The notes below the pieces were generated by a model, which did no database searches, was not told the origin of the DNA, and saw nothing but the letters and a program-made list of their open reading frames with translations. The position numbers were made by a program, and so were the translations under genes. From positions 29,977,979-30,041,978 of the forward strand of contig NC_088302.1 of NCBI RefSeq assembly GCF_032854445.1: DNA of 64,000 nt, given 5' to 3'. Shown piece by piece: positions 25,105 to 35,048 of this stretch; the first letter of the stretch is position 1; each line of letters begins with the position of its first letter. This DNA is from Liolophura sinensis (Eukaryota; Mollusca; Polyplacophora; Chitonida; Chitonidae).

Positions 25105-25415
25105 GGCCTAATCAAAACTTTAAAAATATCATGAACAAATCTGTCTGACAGCAGTCTTAACTTGTCCATCAACTATGTGTAAAATTGTCCCCATATATAT
25201 CATGAAGGGCTTACATGTGTTTGAGGGTGGTAGTGTAGGCTAAATTTTACAAGTAACCGAGTCACACGCATATATGATTATTAATCAACACCTTATTAAT
25301 TTAATTAAAGCTGTAATAAATATACACTTGTACTTACCCCAGGGAGCTTCCTTTTCTGTAAGCCGATCGCTTCAATGAGTTTATCATTAAAACCGTATAC
25401 ATCTGACACGGCCAT
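16834..25415 (-). CDS. AMZ2: Archaemetzincin (AMZ1/AMZ2-like zinc metallopeptidase), four exons
   Basis: A zinc-dependent aminopeptidase-type member of the metzincin-related archaemetzincin family; the physiological substrate is not well defined in animals. The exons, in transcript order 25415-25338, 20467-20356, 19664-19148 and 17143-16834, join in phase to 338 residues (human AMZ2 is about 360). The zinc motif HEICHMFGMKHC is at 252-263: H252, E253, H256 and H262, followed by C263, C268, C287 and C290, with M270 as the likely Met-turn. LCPAC-type Cys pairs and MNGSNHLKEAD match the family. Upstream, DAFCLAGITMCDMYPRDSWN is the family core. The linker before the zinc motif is shorter than in human AMZ2. 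Another in-frame ATG at 25523 would add 36 residues. The choice between AMZ1 and AMZ2 is uncertain. Confidence 0.93.
17275..17534 (+). mobile_element. SINE family A, near full length, plus orientation
   Basis: It starts GGGGCCTCCACGGCACAG, continues CAGTTGGTTAGCGCACTAGC (box A region) and ends CGGTGTGTGACACCAATCG with AAATAAATAAA. It lies in archaemetzincin intron 3. About 10 bp separate it from an oppositely oriented copy, tail to tail. Confidence 0.9.
17547..17805 (-). mobile_element. SINE family A, near full length, minus orientation
   Basis: It starts with TTTATTTATTTGATTGG (tail) and ATGCCGTACTCAAGAATATT, and ends GGTCATTACGCTGCGCTGGC. With 17275-17534 it forms an inverted pair able to fold into a stem of about 250 bp in the archaemetzincin pre-mRNA. 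Confidence 0.9.
17885..18254 (+). mobile_element. tRNA-derived SINE, family B
   Basis: The best copy of family B. The head has box A (TTAGCACAGTGGGTAGAGCG) and box B (GGTCAATCCTGGGTCGAGTC) and is clearly tRNA-like; the body is shared with 1131-1485, and the tail is CACTCACTCACTCAC. ATATTATA at 17881-17888 and 18252-18259 may be the target duplication. Confidence 0.9.
19148..19664 (-). CDS. AMZ2: Archaemetzincin exon 3
   Basis: The acceptor on the minus strand is CTCTGGGGCAG before ATCCTACCC, and the donor is GGACAG/GTATGT. The exon is 517 nt. It encodes DPTLFMAKQAPGDYDWMSFH onward, including YASMFFGLPVKILKPINI and YPRDSWNFVFGLANL, all conserved in archaemetzincins. Confidence 0.92.
19722..19984. 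repeat. (TA)n-rich satellite with inverted 19-bp words
   Basis: Long TA runs with CA patches. Embedded copies of CACATGAAGATTTTTGGAA occur at about 19884 and 19985, a partial copy lies near 19846, and an inverted copy (TTCCAAAAATCTTCATGTG) at about 19757. The block is able to form several hairpins. It lies in archaemetzincin intron 2, about 60 bp from exon 3. Confidence 0.85.
20356..20467 (-). CDS. AMZ2: Archaemetzincin exon 2
   Basis: The acceptor on the minus strand is TTTACCAG before AATGAGGTC. The exon is 112 nt and goes from phase 0 to phase 1. It encodes NEVQVVKRERLYSIKHKDAY and then 17 more residues to LLKAVTP. The donor is CACCTG/GTTTGT, which has GT but a weak context; it is chosen because it alone restores frame with exon 3. 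Confidence 0.82.
20628..20868 (+). mobile_element. SINE family A copy
   Basis: It starts GGGGCCCTCAGTAGCCC and contains GTGAGTTCAAGTCCAGCTCA and TTCTTAAGTTTGGCATAAAA, with an (AAAT)n tail. It is shortened in the tRNA-like head compared with 24380. It lies in archaemetzincin intron 1. Confidence 0.88.
20869..24379. other. Archaemetzincin intron 1, no recognised element
   Basis: AT-rich intron sequence. Short open frames here have no splice context or family resemblance. There are small poly(A) and poly(T) runs (22277, 23469, 24060). Confidence 0.6.
24380..24631 (+). mobile_element. SINE family A copy with 12-bp target duplication
   Basis: It starts GGGGTCTCTGGCTCAGTTGG and ends CGTAAAACACCAATC with the AAAT tail. 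TTATTGTCGTCT is present at 24367-24378 and again at 24632-24643, so both ends of the insertion are visible. Confidence 0.92.
25048..25101. repeat. (TA)n microsatellite
   Basis: About 27 uninterrupted TA units in archaemetzincin intron 1. Confidence 0.97.
25338..25415 (-). CDS. AMZ2: Archaemetzincin exon 1 (start)
   Basis: ATG at 25415 begins MAVSDVYGFNDKLIEAIGLQ and KRKLPG, then a strong donor GGG/GTAAGT leaving phase 0. The frame is also open upstream to an ATG at 25523, where the residues (MTTVTHHNPSPRECH) look unlike a conserved N-terminus, so the inner ATG is preferred. Confidence 0.75.
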
Positions 25416-25523
25416 TCTACCCGTCGCTGTCAGCGAGCTCGGCACAACTGACTCACTTGACACAGATACCAACACTCGATGACACTCCCGAGGGGACGGA
25501 TTGTGATGAGTGACAGTCGTCAA

Positions 25524-27229
25524 TACCGAGCAGCTGGGTGCCGTCGGGTCTCAGCATAAGGGCACTGGGTGAAGTCGGGTGACGGTAGTCAGTTAGAGAG
25601 GACCTGTTAGTCGCGGAGCTGCATTGTAGTCAAACATACTCCTTAACATCCACGCACACCTGCATTTCTTTACTGTGTATTTATTCTGCGAGTAGATGAG
25701 AAGGGCAAAAAAAATTCTTTGCGAGACGAAACAGGTTTCAGGAGCGAGCGTACCTGCCGCCCGGAATGTCATCTCTTTGACAACACAGACCAACGCCGAC
25801 ACACGTCTCACATGCTTTTATTTTCTCACTGACACTTTATACATGTATAGCTTCCGGTTTTCGATTCCTGACAGCTGTTGATGTACGCTATGGGCGATAA
25901 CTCCATGTAGTAACAGTTGGAAACAAATGCGTAATACATTCTTCGGATTACGTATATGGTTACATGTAGCATTTGCGAAACTTCTTGCCGAAATGTAGCA
26001 TGCATTGTAACTTCTATTTACTAAAATAATTTGTTAATGTAAGCATATACATTGTATGATCATCACGAAGCCTGCGTGGCGAATCAACTCATTGAAGAAG
26101 AATAGACGTGCTTTTGTCTTGCGGTGAACGACGTAAAATCCCAATGAAATGAATTAATAAGCGAATAAATTAGACGTAGTATTTCCTTCATCTTGTGTGC
26201 CTGCAGCCGAGCTGTAGTGCGACAGGCCTACCACCCGTGGATATTGCCCAAAGCAAAGCTGGACGTTCCTACCATCACGCCTAGCTTCGGTCATATGAAC
26301 TTCTACGCGGAAAATTTCGCTTAAAAAACCGGCTCGAATCCTCGCTTATTTTTTGCTATCCACGATTCCCTACAACGCCCGTATTGTTTTTATTGAAATT
26401 ATCAACGTGAAAGACTACACGACGGAAGCTGCGAGGTACGGTAGGTTAGTCCGGCTTAGCTTTGGGCTACCACGGATATGGCGTATCCAAATATTCCTCA
26501 ACAAAAAGTCAGTCACGGTACCCGGACTAACTTGCCGGTTAGCACTTGCGGTTTCTCGATCACTGTTTTAAAGCTATTTAAAACTATTAAGGAAGACACT
26601 GAGTTATTGGAGGTAGGGTATACATCATTTTAACACTAAATCCAGCTCAGTAAAATCAGAAGGCCTATATAAATCTATTTATGTATTGTAGAGTACATTT
26701 TAAATACTACATGCCATTGACTGATTTATTCACTCCTATGACGGTCGTAACTTTTAGGGTTGGAGAAATGAGAGTACCTGATAAAACTCTTGATTTAAAG
26801 CCGCAGCCTAGCCAAGGCGGCAAGAGCTGGATTCGAACACCTGATCGATCGACCTGATCTCGCGTACACGTTTCACGTCCAAGGGCATGACCGTCGACGT
26901 TGACAGTTGCAAGTAAATATTTTGCTTAATCAGTCTGTAAAAAGAAAAAACAATGTGTTATTTTCAAACTCAAGTGTAGGCCTAACTTATGCGAAGCAAT
27001 TTCAAGTAACCTTTTCGACTCGACTGGGCATCATTCTGAATGTGAGTGTGTGATCCGTAGTTTCGTAGTTATTTTTCTTAGATAAAAGCTAAAAAAATCG
27101 TTTCTTTAAAACTTGTGAATACTTTAAGAGTTATCAGCGAATGTTGACTGGCTAAAATACGGCCTCCTGTTAAATAACTGGCAGATGTAAATGCGTAAGT
27201 GAGGCTTTCGTAGCTTCGTACTTTCCGTG
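25524..27229. promoter_or_regulatory. Divergent intergenic region between archaemetzincin and UQCRQ
   Basis: About 1.7 kb separates the two divergent genes, so it must hold both promoters. It has more CG dinucleotides near 25.36-25.60 kb and 26.2-26.55 kb than its surroundings, which fits promoter-proximal DNA. No TATA box or specific site is claimed. Near 26443 and 26521, GGTTAGTCCGG and CCGGACTAACT form a short inverted repeat. Confidence 0.4.
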
Positions 27230-27309
27230 GTGACCTCTAAGAAAGGAGAGGACCGCTTACAAGACGGTCTGAAACTGTTGTCAGCGCTTATTTCGCATCA
27301 TCTTTTGCA
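27230..27309 (+). other. UQCRQ: Probable 5' noncoding exon of UQCRQ
   Basis: A stretch ending CATCATCTTTTGCA/GTAAGTATG gives a strong donor 0.9 kb upstream of the UQCRQ start codon. The preceding GGTGACCTCTAAGAAAGGAG resembles a housekeeping 5' UTR. The start coordinate is a guess. Confidence 0.4.
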
Positions 27310-28208
27310 GTAAGTATGCTTTTTGATCCATGGATTATGTACTTAATCGAGGTGCACCAGGGGATATCAAAACGGGCACTGGACACAACATAGTTTGAAG
27401 TTTTCATTGGCGGTGACGAAAACTGGACGCCTTGTCGTTATTTATTTTGTAAATTTATTTGTTCTGTTATGTCATAGTTAGTTATAGTAAGTATAGTTTG
27501 TATAGTTTGTTATAGTAAGACAGATTGTGGGGTGACGGTTCTCTGAAACAGAGTACATTAGGCTTTATCAGTTAGAAAAGTATAGCGCTTAACCTGCTAA
27601 TGAATGCCCAAGCCTACATCTAAATTCAGAAAACATAGGTCTTAAAAGACAGTTTTAGTCTTTAAAGTTTAGCCTTCGTCCAGTAAAAATGGGTGCCTTT
27701 TAGTAGGAAAAATGTTAGTCTGATTCCAATAGGGCAATCTAAAATGCGAAGTTAGATACAGTGTGTTGCAGCCATTTGGCATTACAATTGTTTCATATAA
27801 AGGTGGCCGTACCTGAAGGTACCAGACTGAAAAAAGAAGAAACTTTTTAGTGATGGAGTGGAGAAGAGTTCATTTGAGTGTGTGAATGAGTGCTAATTGC
27901 AAAAATAGTAGATAACGTGAAAATGCGAGCATGTGACTGTCGGTGTGATATGCCAACAGAAGTATGAAGTACTAACGGTGACATTTGTTGATGAAGGCTT
28001 GGCCTTTATTTGAAGATATTGTGCTCAAATACTCTCCAAATTCCTCATTGTGGCAATTTAAAATGACAGTCAAACAAGATGTTGATGATGCTTTGTTTTT
28101 GCTGCAACCTTTACATGTACGTCACCACAGCAGTTGTGTCTTATTATGCCTAGTGGATTCTTATATAAGTCACATATGTTTGTTCTGTAGGTCCCTATTT
28201 CTGCCATC

Positions 28209-28362
28209 ATGGGTAGATCCTTTGGGAATCTCTACAAAGTCCATGGACTCGTCTCCTACAGCTTGTCTCCATATGAACAAAAAGCGTTTGCCGGCGCCAT
28301 TTCCCATGGGATTCCAAATATGTTTAGACGCTTTCGTGGCCAAGTGTTCAGGGTTGTACCAC
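28209..28362 (+). CDS. UQCRQ: UQCRQ coding exon 1
   Basis: The ATG is 19 nt after a TTCTGTAG acceptor at about 28190, and the donor is TACCAC/GTAAGA. It encodes 51 codons plus one base. Confidence 0.93.
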
Positions 28363-28825
28363 GTAAGAAACACTGTATTGTAGTCATAACATTTTACTCT
28401 TAACTAAGTCTATACACTTGTGATATGTATATGTATGACTTGATGGTAAATGGTTTTCTTCAGTGGAAATTTCTAGACTTCTTGTTAGCCATTACTAAAT
28501 GGTGTTTCCTTATTAAAAAGCCATTGCCATGCTCTCATTCAGTGTGTGATGGGTTTAACATGAATGGGGAAGAGAATCAAGATTTTTGTGTAATGAAGGT
28601 CAAATTGTTTCAAAATAATTAATAATGATACCCATTGAAATCTGATGTATAATGCTGTAAATTTCTGCCTAACCTTTGATACAGTGTCACACTTATGACT
28701 TGAGAACAATGTTTTCTGTCTGTTGCACAGCACTCATCATTGGCTACATGGTCTATGACTGGGGTAAGAAGGAAAATGCCAGGTTAAGTCGGAAGAATCC
28801 AGCTGACTTTGCCGATGAAAAATGA
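28209..28825 (+). CDS. UQCRQ: Cytochrome b-c1 complex subunit 8 (UQCRQ)
   Basis: The small subunit of mitochondrial respiratory complex III (ubiquinol:cytochrome c reductase), in the inner membrane and in contact with cytochrome b. Two coding exons (28209-28362 and 28731-28825) give 82 residues, the usual family length. The N-terminus MGRSFGNLYKVHGLVSYSLS, followed by PYEQKAF and GIPNMFRRFR, matches the family signature (MGR.FGNL, SYSLSP.EQ, GIPN..RR.R). FRVVPPLIIGYMVYDWG is the single membrane segment, and the tail ends NPADFADEK. The first residue is set by the conserved MGR. AATAAA at 29012-29017 is a likely poly(A) signal. Nothing is odd about the gene. Confidence 0.95.
28731..28825 (+). 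CDS. UQCRQ: UQCRQ coding exon 2
   Basis: The acceptor is CTGTTGCACAG. The exon completes the Pro codon of FRVVPP and runs through LIIGYMVYDWGKKENARLSR to TGA. Confidence 0.93.
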
Positions 28826-29011
28826 TGGAGGATATTTTAGGAAGAAAATATCATAGGCTGCGCGTGTGAACTGTGACAAGCTACCACCATGTGTCCAGAC
28901 TTTTGTTATTCTGTTGGTGAACAGAAACACTTCCACCAGCTTAGATGTGTGCGCTGTAATAGATATTTCATGTAGTCAGTTTTGCAATGGCCTAGGCATG
29001 TATTGTACATA

Positions 29012-29017
29012 AATAAA
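29012..29017 (+). terminator. UQCRQ: Candidate poly(A) signal of UQCRQ
   Basis: AATAAA 187 nt after the UQCRQ stop codon. It is the first such hexamer downstream. Confidence 0.65.
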
Positions 29018-29644
29018 CTTAAGGAACAGTTCATGACAGTGCATCGGTGTGTTATTTCTTTTCATCAGTTTATTGTGTGAGGTAATTAAGTCTTAGTGTT
29101 TAACTTGAAGGGACCATTTTGTTCTTGAAACTAAGTAACCTCATCATTTTCTGATGTGCTGATGTAATTTATGGCACATCACCTTACCATTAAAACAGCC
29201 TGAGTTGGGCAAAATCTTGCCCTTGCCTTGTAATCAGAGGGAATCTAAAAATTATTGTTAGATATTGTTCATTTTCCTACAAATTTTAACTAGACCCACA
29301 GGCCTTTCTGCCATTCAGTAATGCTGTGTAGTTCTTTTATAGACTTAAAGATGATCATAGATGGTCATCTGTTAATGTCTCTTTTCCCTTTCTGTTCCCG
29401 TTGTATCAATGTGGTGTAGGTAAAAATAAACTGGGAAGATACATGGGACAGTCACATTTTTGTTAGCTCTTCACTGTCAACACAGTTTCAGGAAAAGAAA
29501 AAGAAAAGAAAAGGCTTGTGGATCTTGCAATATGATAACCATAATTTTTTGTCAAATTCCATGTGATTTCAAGGCAAGAACAAAATTCTCAGAAAAATAT
29601 CAAGCTGTTCTAAACGGATGGAGTTCTACAGCCTATAAAGTGTT

Positions 29645-29950
29645 CGTATGGCCTTTGTTGGCTCAGGGGGTTTATGCTGGCTCTCTGCGACTGCCAGATC
29701 ATTGACCCATGAAATCACATGTTCGAATCCGTCTCACCCAATCGGCTATGACTTCAGAGGGTTTGTCAGGAACTTATCAAAGTGGATTGGTTTATTTTTG
29801 GTGCACCGGCCCAGTTGCCTCCACCAATAAACCTAACCAGTCGTGGGTTTCCACCGAGCTCTGCCCGATTTCCTCCCAATATAATGCTGGCCACGGCTGT
29901 AATAGTGAAATATGCTTGAGTACGGCGTAAAACACCTATCAAATAAATAA
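29645..29950 (+). mobile_element. Chimeric SINE: family C head with family A 3' domain
   Basis: The head has a box B (ATGTTCGAATCCG) and continues GGGTTTGTCAGGAAC and CCAGTTGCCTCCACCAATAA, unlike family A but like the degenerate repeats at 43690 and 48215. From CGTGGGTTTCCACCGAGCTC onward it is family A up to the AAATAAATAAG tail. See finding. Confidence 0.7.
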
Positions 29951-30060
29951 GTACATATAAACCTGACCACACACGTGAACAATTCTTGAACCCTTTATCT
30001 GCAGACAAAGGAAGTGCTGACAGCTTCTTGTATGTAGTTTTATCCCAAAACACAAGGAAT

Positions 30061-30170
30061 GGAATTTATTTATCTGTTTATTTGGTTTGTGATTTAGGTC
30101 GTACTCAAGATTCTTTCACTTGTGTGACGGCGACCAGCGTTACGGTGGAAGGAAACCGGACACAAGTGGA
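30061..30170 (-). mobile_element. SINE family A, diverged 3' fragment
   Basis: The tail-like GGAATTTATTTATCTG is followed by GGTCGTACTCAAGATTCTTT, GTGTGACGGCGACCAGCGTT and GGAAGGAAACCGGACAC. This is the 3' half of family A in minus orientation, with many changes. Confidence 0.75.
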
Positions 30171-30896
30171 ACATCTAAGTCTATTGGCAAGCTATTTAGA
30201 AGCGTATTGGGGTCAAAGATTTGTATTATCTCTATTATCTCTCTGCCTGGTACATTTGTTTCAAGATAACAGGCATTAGGATTTAAATCTCATTTACCTG
30301 TAAAATTAAATACAATTGAGTATAAACTGTCAGAACATCAAACAAGGGAGATCACTCTTACAGCCTTATGTTCCCGTTGGGCATGTGTGCGACATTCATT
30401 TTGTCCTTCACAGGATGATGTTAACCTAGTGTCTTTGAGTCATTTTCTTGGTAGACTAATCATATGGAGGTAACGCTTTAATCAACTTAGACCCTAGATA
30501 CTCAAAATAGCAATCTGCATAATTTTAAGTCCAGTGTCGTTCTTAACAGTTCGCGGTGTGGACAGTCTTGAATCTACTCCATGCTGAGACGTCCTGTAAT
30601 GAAGTGAAAGAAAGGAAAATTATGACGTAGCTGAAAACTATGCACAAAAATAGGTTGATTATATTTTTTCTCTAATTTTTTTTGTAAAAAGATGCATTCA
30701 AATGTTTTAGTTGCATGATGAGCCGTAGGAACCCGGATCAGGAGGGGTATGTCCAACTCCATAAACTTTTTATTGTCGAATAGTTCATATGTTTACAAAA
30801 ATTTCGCCAAAAAAAAAAATTAATAATAAACCCACCTTAGAATTCAAACATTTGAATGCATTTAAATCCTCTTTCAAAGTCTGAAAATACGAGTAA

Positions 30897-31147
30897 TTTA
30901 TTTATTTATTTGATTGGAGTTTTACGCCGTACTCAAGAATATTTCACTTATACGACGGCGGCTAGCATTATGGTAGGAGAAAACCAGGCAGAGACCGGGA
31001 AAAACTCACGACCATCCGCAGCTTACTGAAAGACCTTCCCACGTACGGCCGGAGAAGAAGCCAGCATGAGCTGGATTTGAGCTCAAAGTGAGCGCATTAG
31101 TGAGAGGCTCCTGGGTCATTACGCTGCGCTAGCGCACTAACCAACCC
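30897..31147 (-). mobile_element. SINE family A copy with 14-bp target duplication
   Basis: The copy runs from TTTATTTATTTATTTGATTG to GCTGCGCTAGCGCACTAACC. GAAAATACGAGTAA is found at 30883-30896 and 31148-31161 on the two sides. Confidence 0.93.
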
Positions 31148-31161
31148 GAAAATACGAGTAA

Positions 31162-32359
31162 AAGTAATTTTAGTCAGTTTTCTGCGGTGTAGACCTATCT
31201 GATGACGCTTACTTCACGTTTGAACCGCCTTTACATTTAAATGCTTTGCATTGTACAGCCTTCTCGGGGTGAACATTATCTGCGTTTAACGGAATTACCG
31301 CAGAGAGAGCAAAATCAGAGGGGTGATGACAGTGTGACAGTTGGCAAATGGTCACACCTGTAACCGAAGACATAGGGCTTATGTATTGTCATCTGAGCAC
31401 ACTTTGAACGCCAAAGCATTGCCCTTTACTTTTATTACTTTTAAAATCCTTTAAATTACAATTTAAAATCCTGGATGCTTTTATCATTAAGTGAGTTTTT
31501 TATCGCTTATTTTTCGCTCTTTAGTTCACGTCTTGATAGTGAAGATTGATTATTTTACTGTATCCCGTAACTACTGCGTGCTCAACTAAATACATCTAAT
31601 GGATCTATCCTATGTCTTGTCACACTGATAATGGTCATCAGTGTCCACTCCCATGTAACCTAAAGCTTCTGATGGATGTATGAAAAGCCCCTGTAACTAT
31701 TATACTTGTCAGGATTCATGTGTGAAATTCCTGGCAAATACATTCATCTACATGTAGCTTAAGAACATCCCTTTCGTCAGTAGATTCTTCCTTGTTCAAA
31801 TTGGACAGGTTCCGATATAATCACTACAGGTATACTGTCACGGGAGATACCGTTAGCTGCTCACTACCATGTGAACGGTATAGTAAACCATCCATCAACC
31901 TGCCTCTTCGTATAAAGCTCTGTTTCAAGTCTTACTCTCGAATTATTGCACTCGGCCGTTTCGAAAAAAAATCCAGGATTTAGGCTTTAGACTGTGCTAT
32001 AGATAATTGTTTCTAATCCAGCTTGTTGGAAAACCTTATGTATAGTGAAATCAGTGGACTGATGATTGAACTGGTATCGGATAGAGACATAGATATCATG
32101 TATCGTTGGTAATGATGAAGCAGGCATTTCACGAAAATAGAAGCGGACGTTGTATATAAATGTGAAAATAAATGGCGTTTTTCCTACATCCAATAGCAAC
32201 TAGAAGAAAGCAAATAAACTGATTCTGAAAAGAGCATCTGAATTTAAAACTGGGATGAGGGGTGGGGTGGAGGATGGGAGGAGGTGCTGCATCTGATTTG
32301 CTTGCCGCCACAAACTAGCGATCTTATAACGGGAGGAGATGTGAAATGAAAAGACTGAG
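31162..32359. other. Intergenic, nothing recognised
   Basis: AT-rich sequence with unremarkable short open frames. No splice-consistent exon or repeat was noticed. Confidence 0.5.
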
Positions 32360-32368
32360 TGGGTAGAA

Positions 32369-32648
32369 TTTATTTATTTATTTATTTGATTGGTGTTTTA
32401 CGCCGTACTCAAGAATATTTCACTTCTACGACCGCGGCCAGCATTATGGTGGGAGGAAACCGGGCAGAGCCTGGGGGCAACCCACGACCATCCGCAGGTT
32501 GGTGGCAGACCTTCCCACTTACGACCGGAGGGGAAGCCAGCATGAGCTGGACTTTGAACTCACAGCGACCGCATTGGTGAGAGACTCCTATAGGTCGTTA
32601 CGCTGCGCTAGCGCGCTAGCCAACTGAGCCACGGAGGCCCCGCTTGAC
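32369..32648 (-). mobile_element. SINE family A copy, near full length, with 9-bp target duplication
   Basis: It extends from the TTTATTTATTTATTTGATTG tail to CAACTGAGCCACGGAGGCCC, so the tRNA-like head is complete. TGGGTAGAA is present at 32360-32368 and 32649-32657. Confidence 0.92.
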
Positions 32649-32657
32649 TGGGTAGAA

Positions 32658-34187
32658 ACCATGGCGGACCTCACCATGTACCAGCATGACGACCATAATA
32701 TGACCGCGTTCGTATAAAAGTAAAATATGCTCGTGTAACCATATGTCAATTGCCGGAACGACGGGTGTCACCATGATGTCCATAATAAGTTGATGCTAAC
32801 CCAAAGAAAGATGTAAGTTACATCTCCGTTTTGCCGTCAATGCATTAGGAGTAGACCACACCGCTCGAAGCTTTGAGACGACGAGGCCTATGCCTCTGTA
32901 GCGACTAATTTACAACAAAAGAGAAAACCTAAAGTTTTGTTTCTTATCTGTCAACTGGAGCTCCCCTATAACAAGGGAGTCCCAGTTCGGAATCCAGCTC
33001 TCGATTGCAGTTTTAAAGGCAGGAAGCTGTTGCTGGACCTGGCTGTGTGAATGAGATTTATTGCCTTAGTTGCACCCCGCGGTTAACCTTAAGTAATGAG
33101 CCTTCTCACTGCCATATAAGTGAAAAGTTGAATATACCAACCCAGTATATACCAATACTAACCAATAAAATATATAAACAGACAAATGTCTATAGACTAC
33201 TGTTGTTCATCTTAGCATTGCTACGGTGCTTTAACTAGCTTTATTGTACAGGTCGTCACGACCTAGACAGTTATCTCGCATCAGGCCATCTATATTCATA
33301 CCTATCTTCCAGAGGTGAACAATGGAAATGTATATACATGTGTTCTGAATTATGCTTACATTTTGCTGCTTATAAAAGACCCTAAAGGCAAACGTGTATA
33401 TATGCTTTGAATCGAACATCCGGGCAACACGCAAGATGTATTATTCTGCTGACCATGTATAATATATAGGTACATATCTGATCTTCACAGGCAGACATCG
33501 ATTTCCTGAAATGTTCCAGAATATTAAGTTTAAACACGCCATTTTGATACCCATGCACGGTCCCCGGGGGGTGGGGGGGGAGATGTATCCATTAGACGCA
33601 GGCCAATATGGTTCACATCTACATACAAGCCTATATACCTACATACAGCACTCAGTAAAAGTGGCGACATCTATCAATAATATCACTGGCTTATCTTTCT
33701 TCTGTTACAATGCCGCCGGAGGTAATAAAATTTCATCTTCCCTTAATTTAACCGCATTTGACATGTTTCTGATCATAGGCGTGTGTACAGGAGAGTGGGT
33801 CTGGCTACATTTTCTCGTAGGAGATAACCTGCGAGAAATTAGTGCGGTGTTTCTTGATTCCCACAGGCTTTGTCCTGAACGTGCACAAACCTCGATCACG
33901 ACATTATACCAGTAATACAATGCCATGTATGGCCTTATGCCCGTATGTTGAATTGGTATAGGTGTGCAATGTATAAATAGATTTATTTACTTGGTACTGT
34001 ATATACTTTACCGCCAACTTATAACACTAGACGACAATTTCTGTCCAAAAACTTATCTCTTTCACATTTGGTAATGGTATCATTTTACTTTGGTGAACAT
34101 CTAATTTGGTTTTGAATTCGTGTTAATACAGGGCTGAATAAATTAAGCTTTCATTACTAAAGTTCTACACGTATATTCTTCGAAGAA
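32658..34187. other. Intergenic, no supported gene
   Basis: Short open frames only. A 134-codon frame at 33511-33915 crosses a poly(G) run (near 33569) and has no recognisable domain; I treat it as chance. A decayed SINE-like patch (CCAGTTCGGAATCC near 32983, TGCCATATAAGTGAAAAG near 33111) may be present. Confidence 0.45.
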
Positions 34188-34280
34188 AAAGGTTGAACCA
34201 TGTTGGACAAGTCAGAAAACAGAGCTTTCGTAGCCCATGTAAGTGCAGGAAAATCTTGTCCAATGACTGGTTCAACACGA
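34188..34280. repeat. Short imperfect inverted repeat
   Basis: GTTGAACCATGTTGGACAAG near 34192 is mirrored by CTTGTCCAATGACTGGTTCA near 34256, making a hairpin of about 20 bp with a 42-bp loop. Confidence 0.6.
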
Positions 34281-34331
34281 CCTGAAAAAAGACGGCATCT
34301 GGTAATGGAATAATGTAAACCCCCTAAAATA

Positions 34332-34556
34332 TGTTAAATGTAACAGAATGTCTATTGTCTTGGTGATGATAGAATGTGTTCTGTCAATATAACATAAGAA
34401 TGTGTCATATTCAGTATAATGTCCCGTTATTCTAATACTATTATTTGTGTTGAATTATTATTTGTGCTGTGTTTAACAGCATAATCTGCTGGAATAACAG
34501 AATACATTCTAGCATCACTTAAATAAGCTTTCTCTTACATTTAACAGATTACTTAA
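34332..34556. mobile_element. MITE family M1, copy 1 (best preserved)
   Basis: The ends TGTTAAATGTAACAGAA and TTCTCTTACATTTAACA are reverse complements with one mismatch. The mirror continues inward for about 55 bp (TGATGATAGAATGTGTTCTG against GAATACATTCTAGCATCA). It is 225 bp with no coding frame. Related copies are at 47036, 50467 and 54041. Confidence 0.85.
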
Positions 34557-34881
34557 CAGAGAACATTTCTGAACCGTAAATCAAGAGCAAGCATATAACC
34601 AATTGTAATTAACATCGTTGTGTTAGTTAGGTCAAACGGATGTCCAGCACAGTGGATACATCTGTCTCATCTTTCTGAGTCGTCATTAGAATGAAAACTA
34701 ACATTCTCACTAATTCACACATCTAATGTGAGTTATCTATCCATGTCTATATGCTCACTATACAATAGCCACGGAACAGAGTCTGCCGAGACGATGCTCT
34801 TGTTGGACAAGATACGAGCTTAATTTTCTGTGACCTATAAAAGACATCACTTGTATTAAAGACACTACACGTGTCTATAAT

Positions 34882-35035
34882 TTATTTATTTATTTGATTG
34901 GTGTTTTACGCCGTACTCAAGAATATTTCACTTATACGACGGCGGCCAGCATTATGGTGGGAGGAAACCGGGCAGAGCCCGGGGGAAATCCACGACCATC
35001 CGCAGGTTGTTGAAAGACCTTCCCACGTAGGGCCG
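34882..35035 (-). mobile_element. 5'-truncated SINE family A with 13-bp target duplication
   Basis: It contains only the 3' part of the SINE, from the tail through CCGCAGGTTG to CCCACGTAGGGCCG. ACGTGTCTATAAT is at 34869-34881 and 35036-35048. Truncation at the 5' end with intact duplications is what target-primed reverse transcription leaves. Confidence 0.93.
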
Positions 35036-35048
35036 ACGTGTCTATAAT

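Noticed and set aside
24937-25134. Frame with repeated Tyr-Ile
   Set aside because: Translation of a (TA)n microsatellite.
26800-26880. Possible tRNA gene (GCTGGATTCGAACACCTGATC is box-B-like on the minus strand)
   Set aside because: No matching acceptor stem or box A could be folded by eye; more likely a decayed tRNA-like sequence.
33511-33915. 134-codon plus-strand frame
   Set aside because: It crosses a poly(G) run, has no family resemblance and no exon-type composition.
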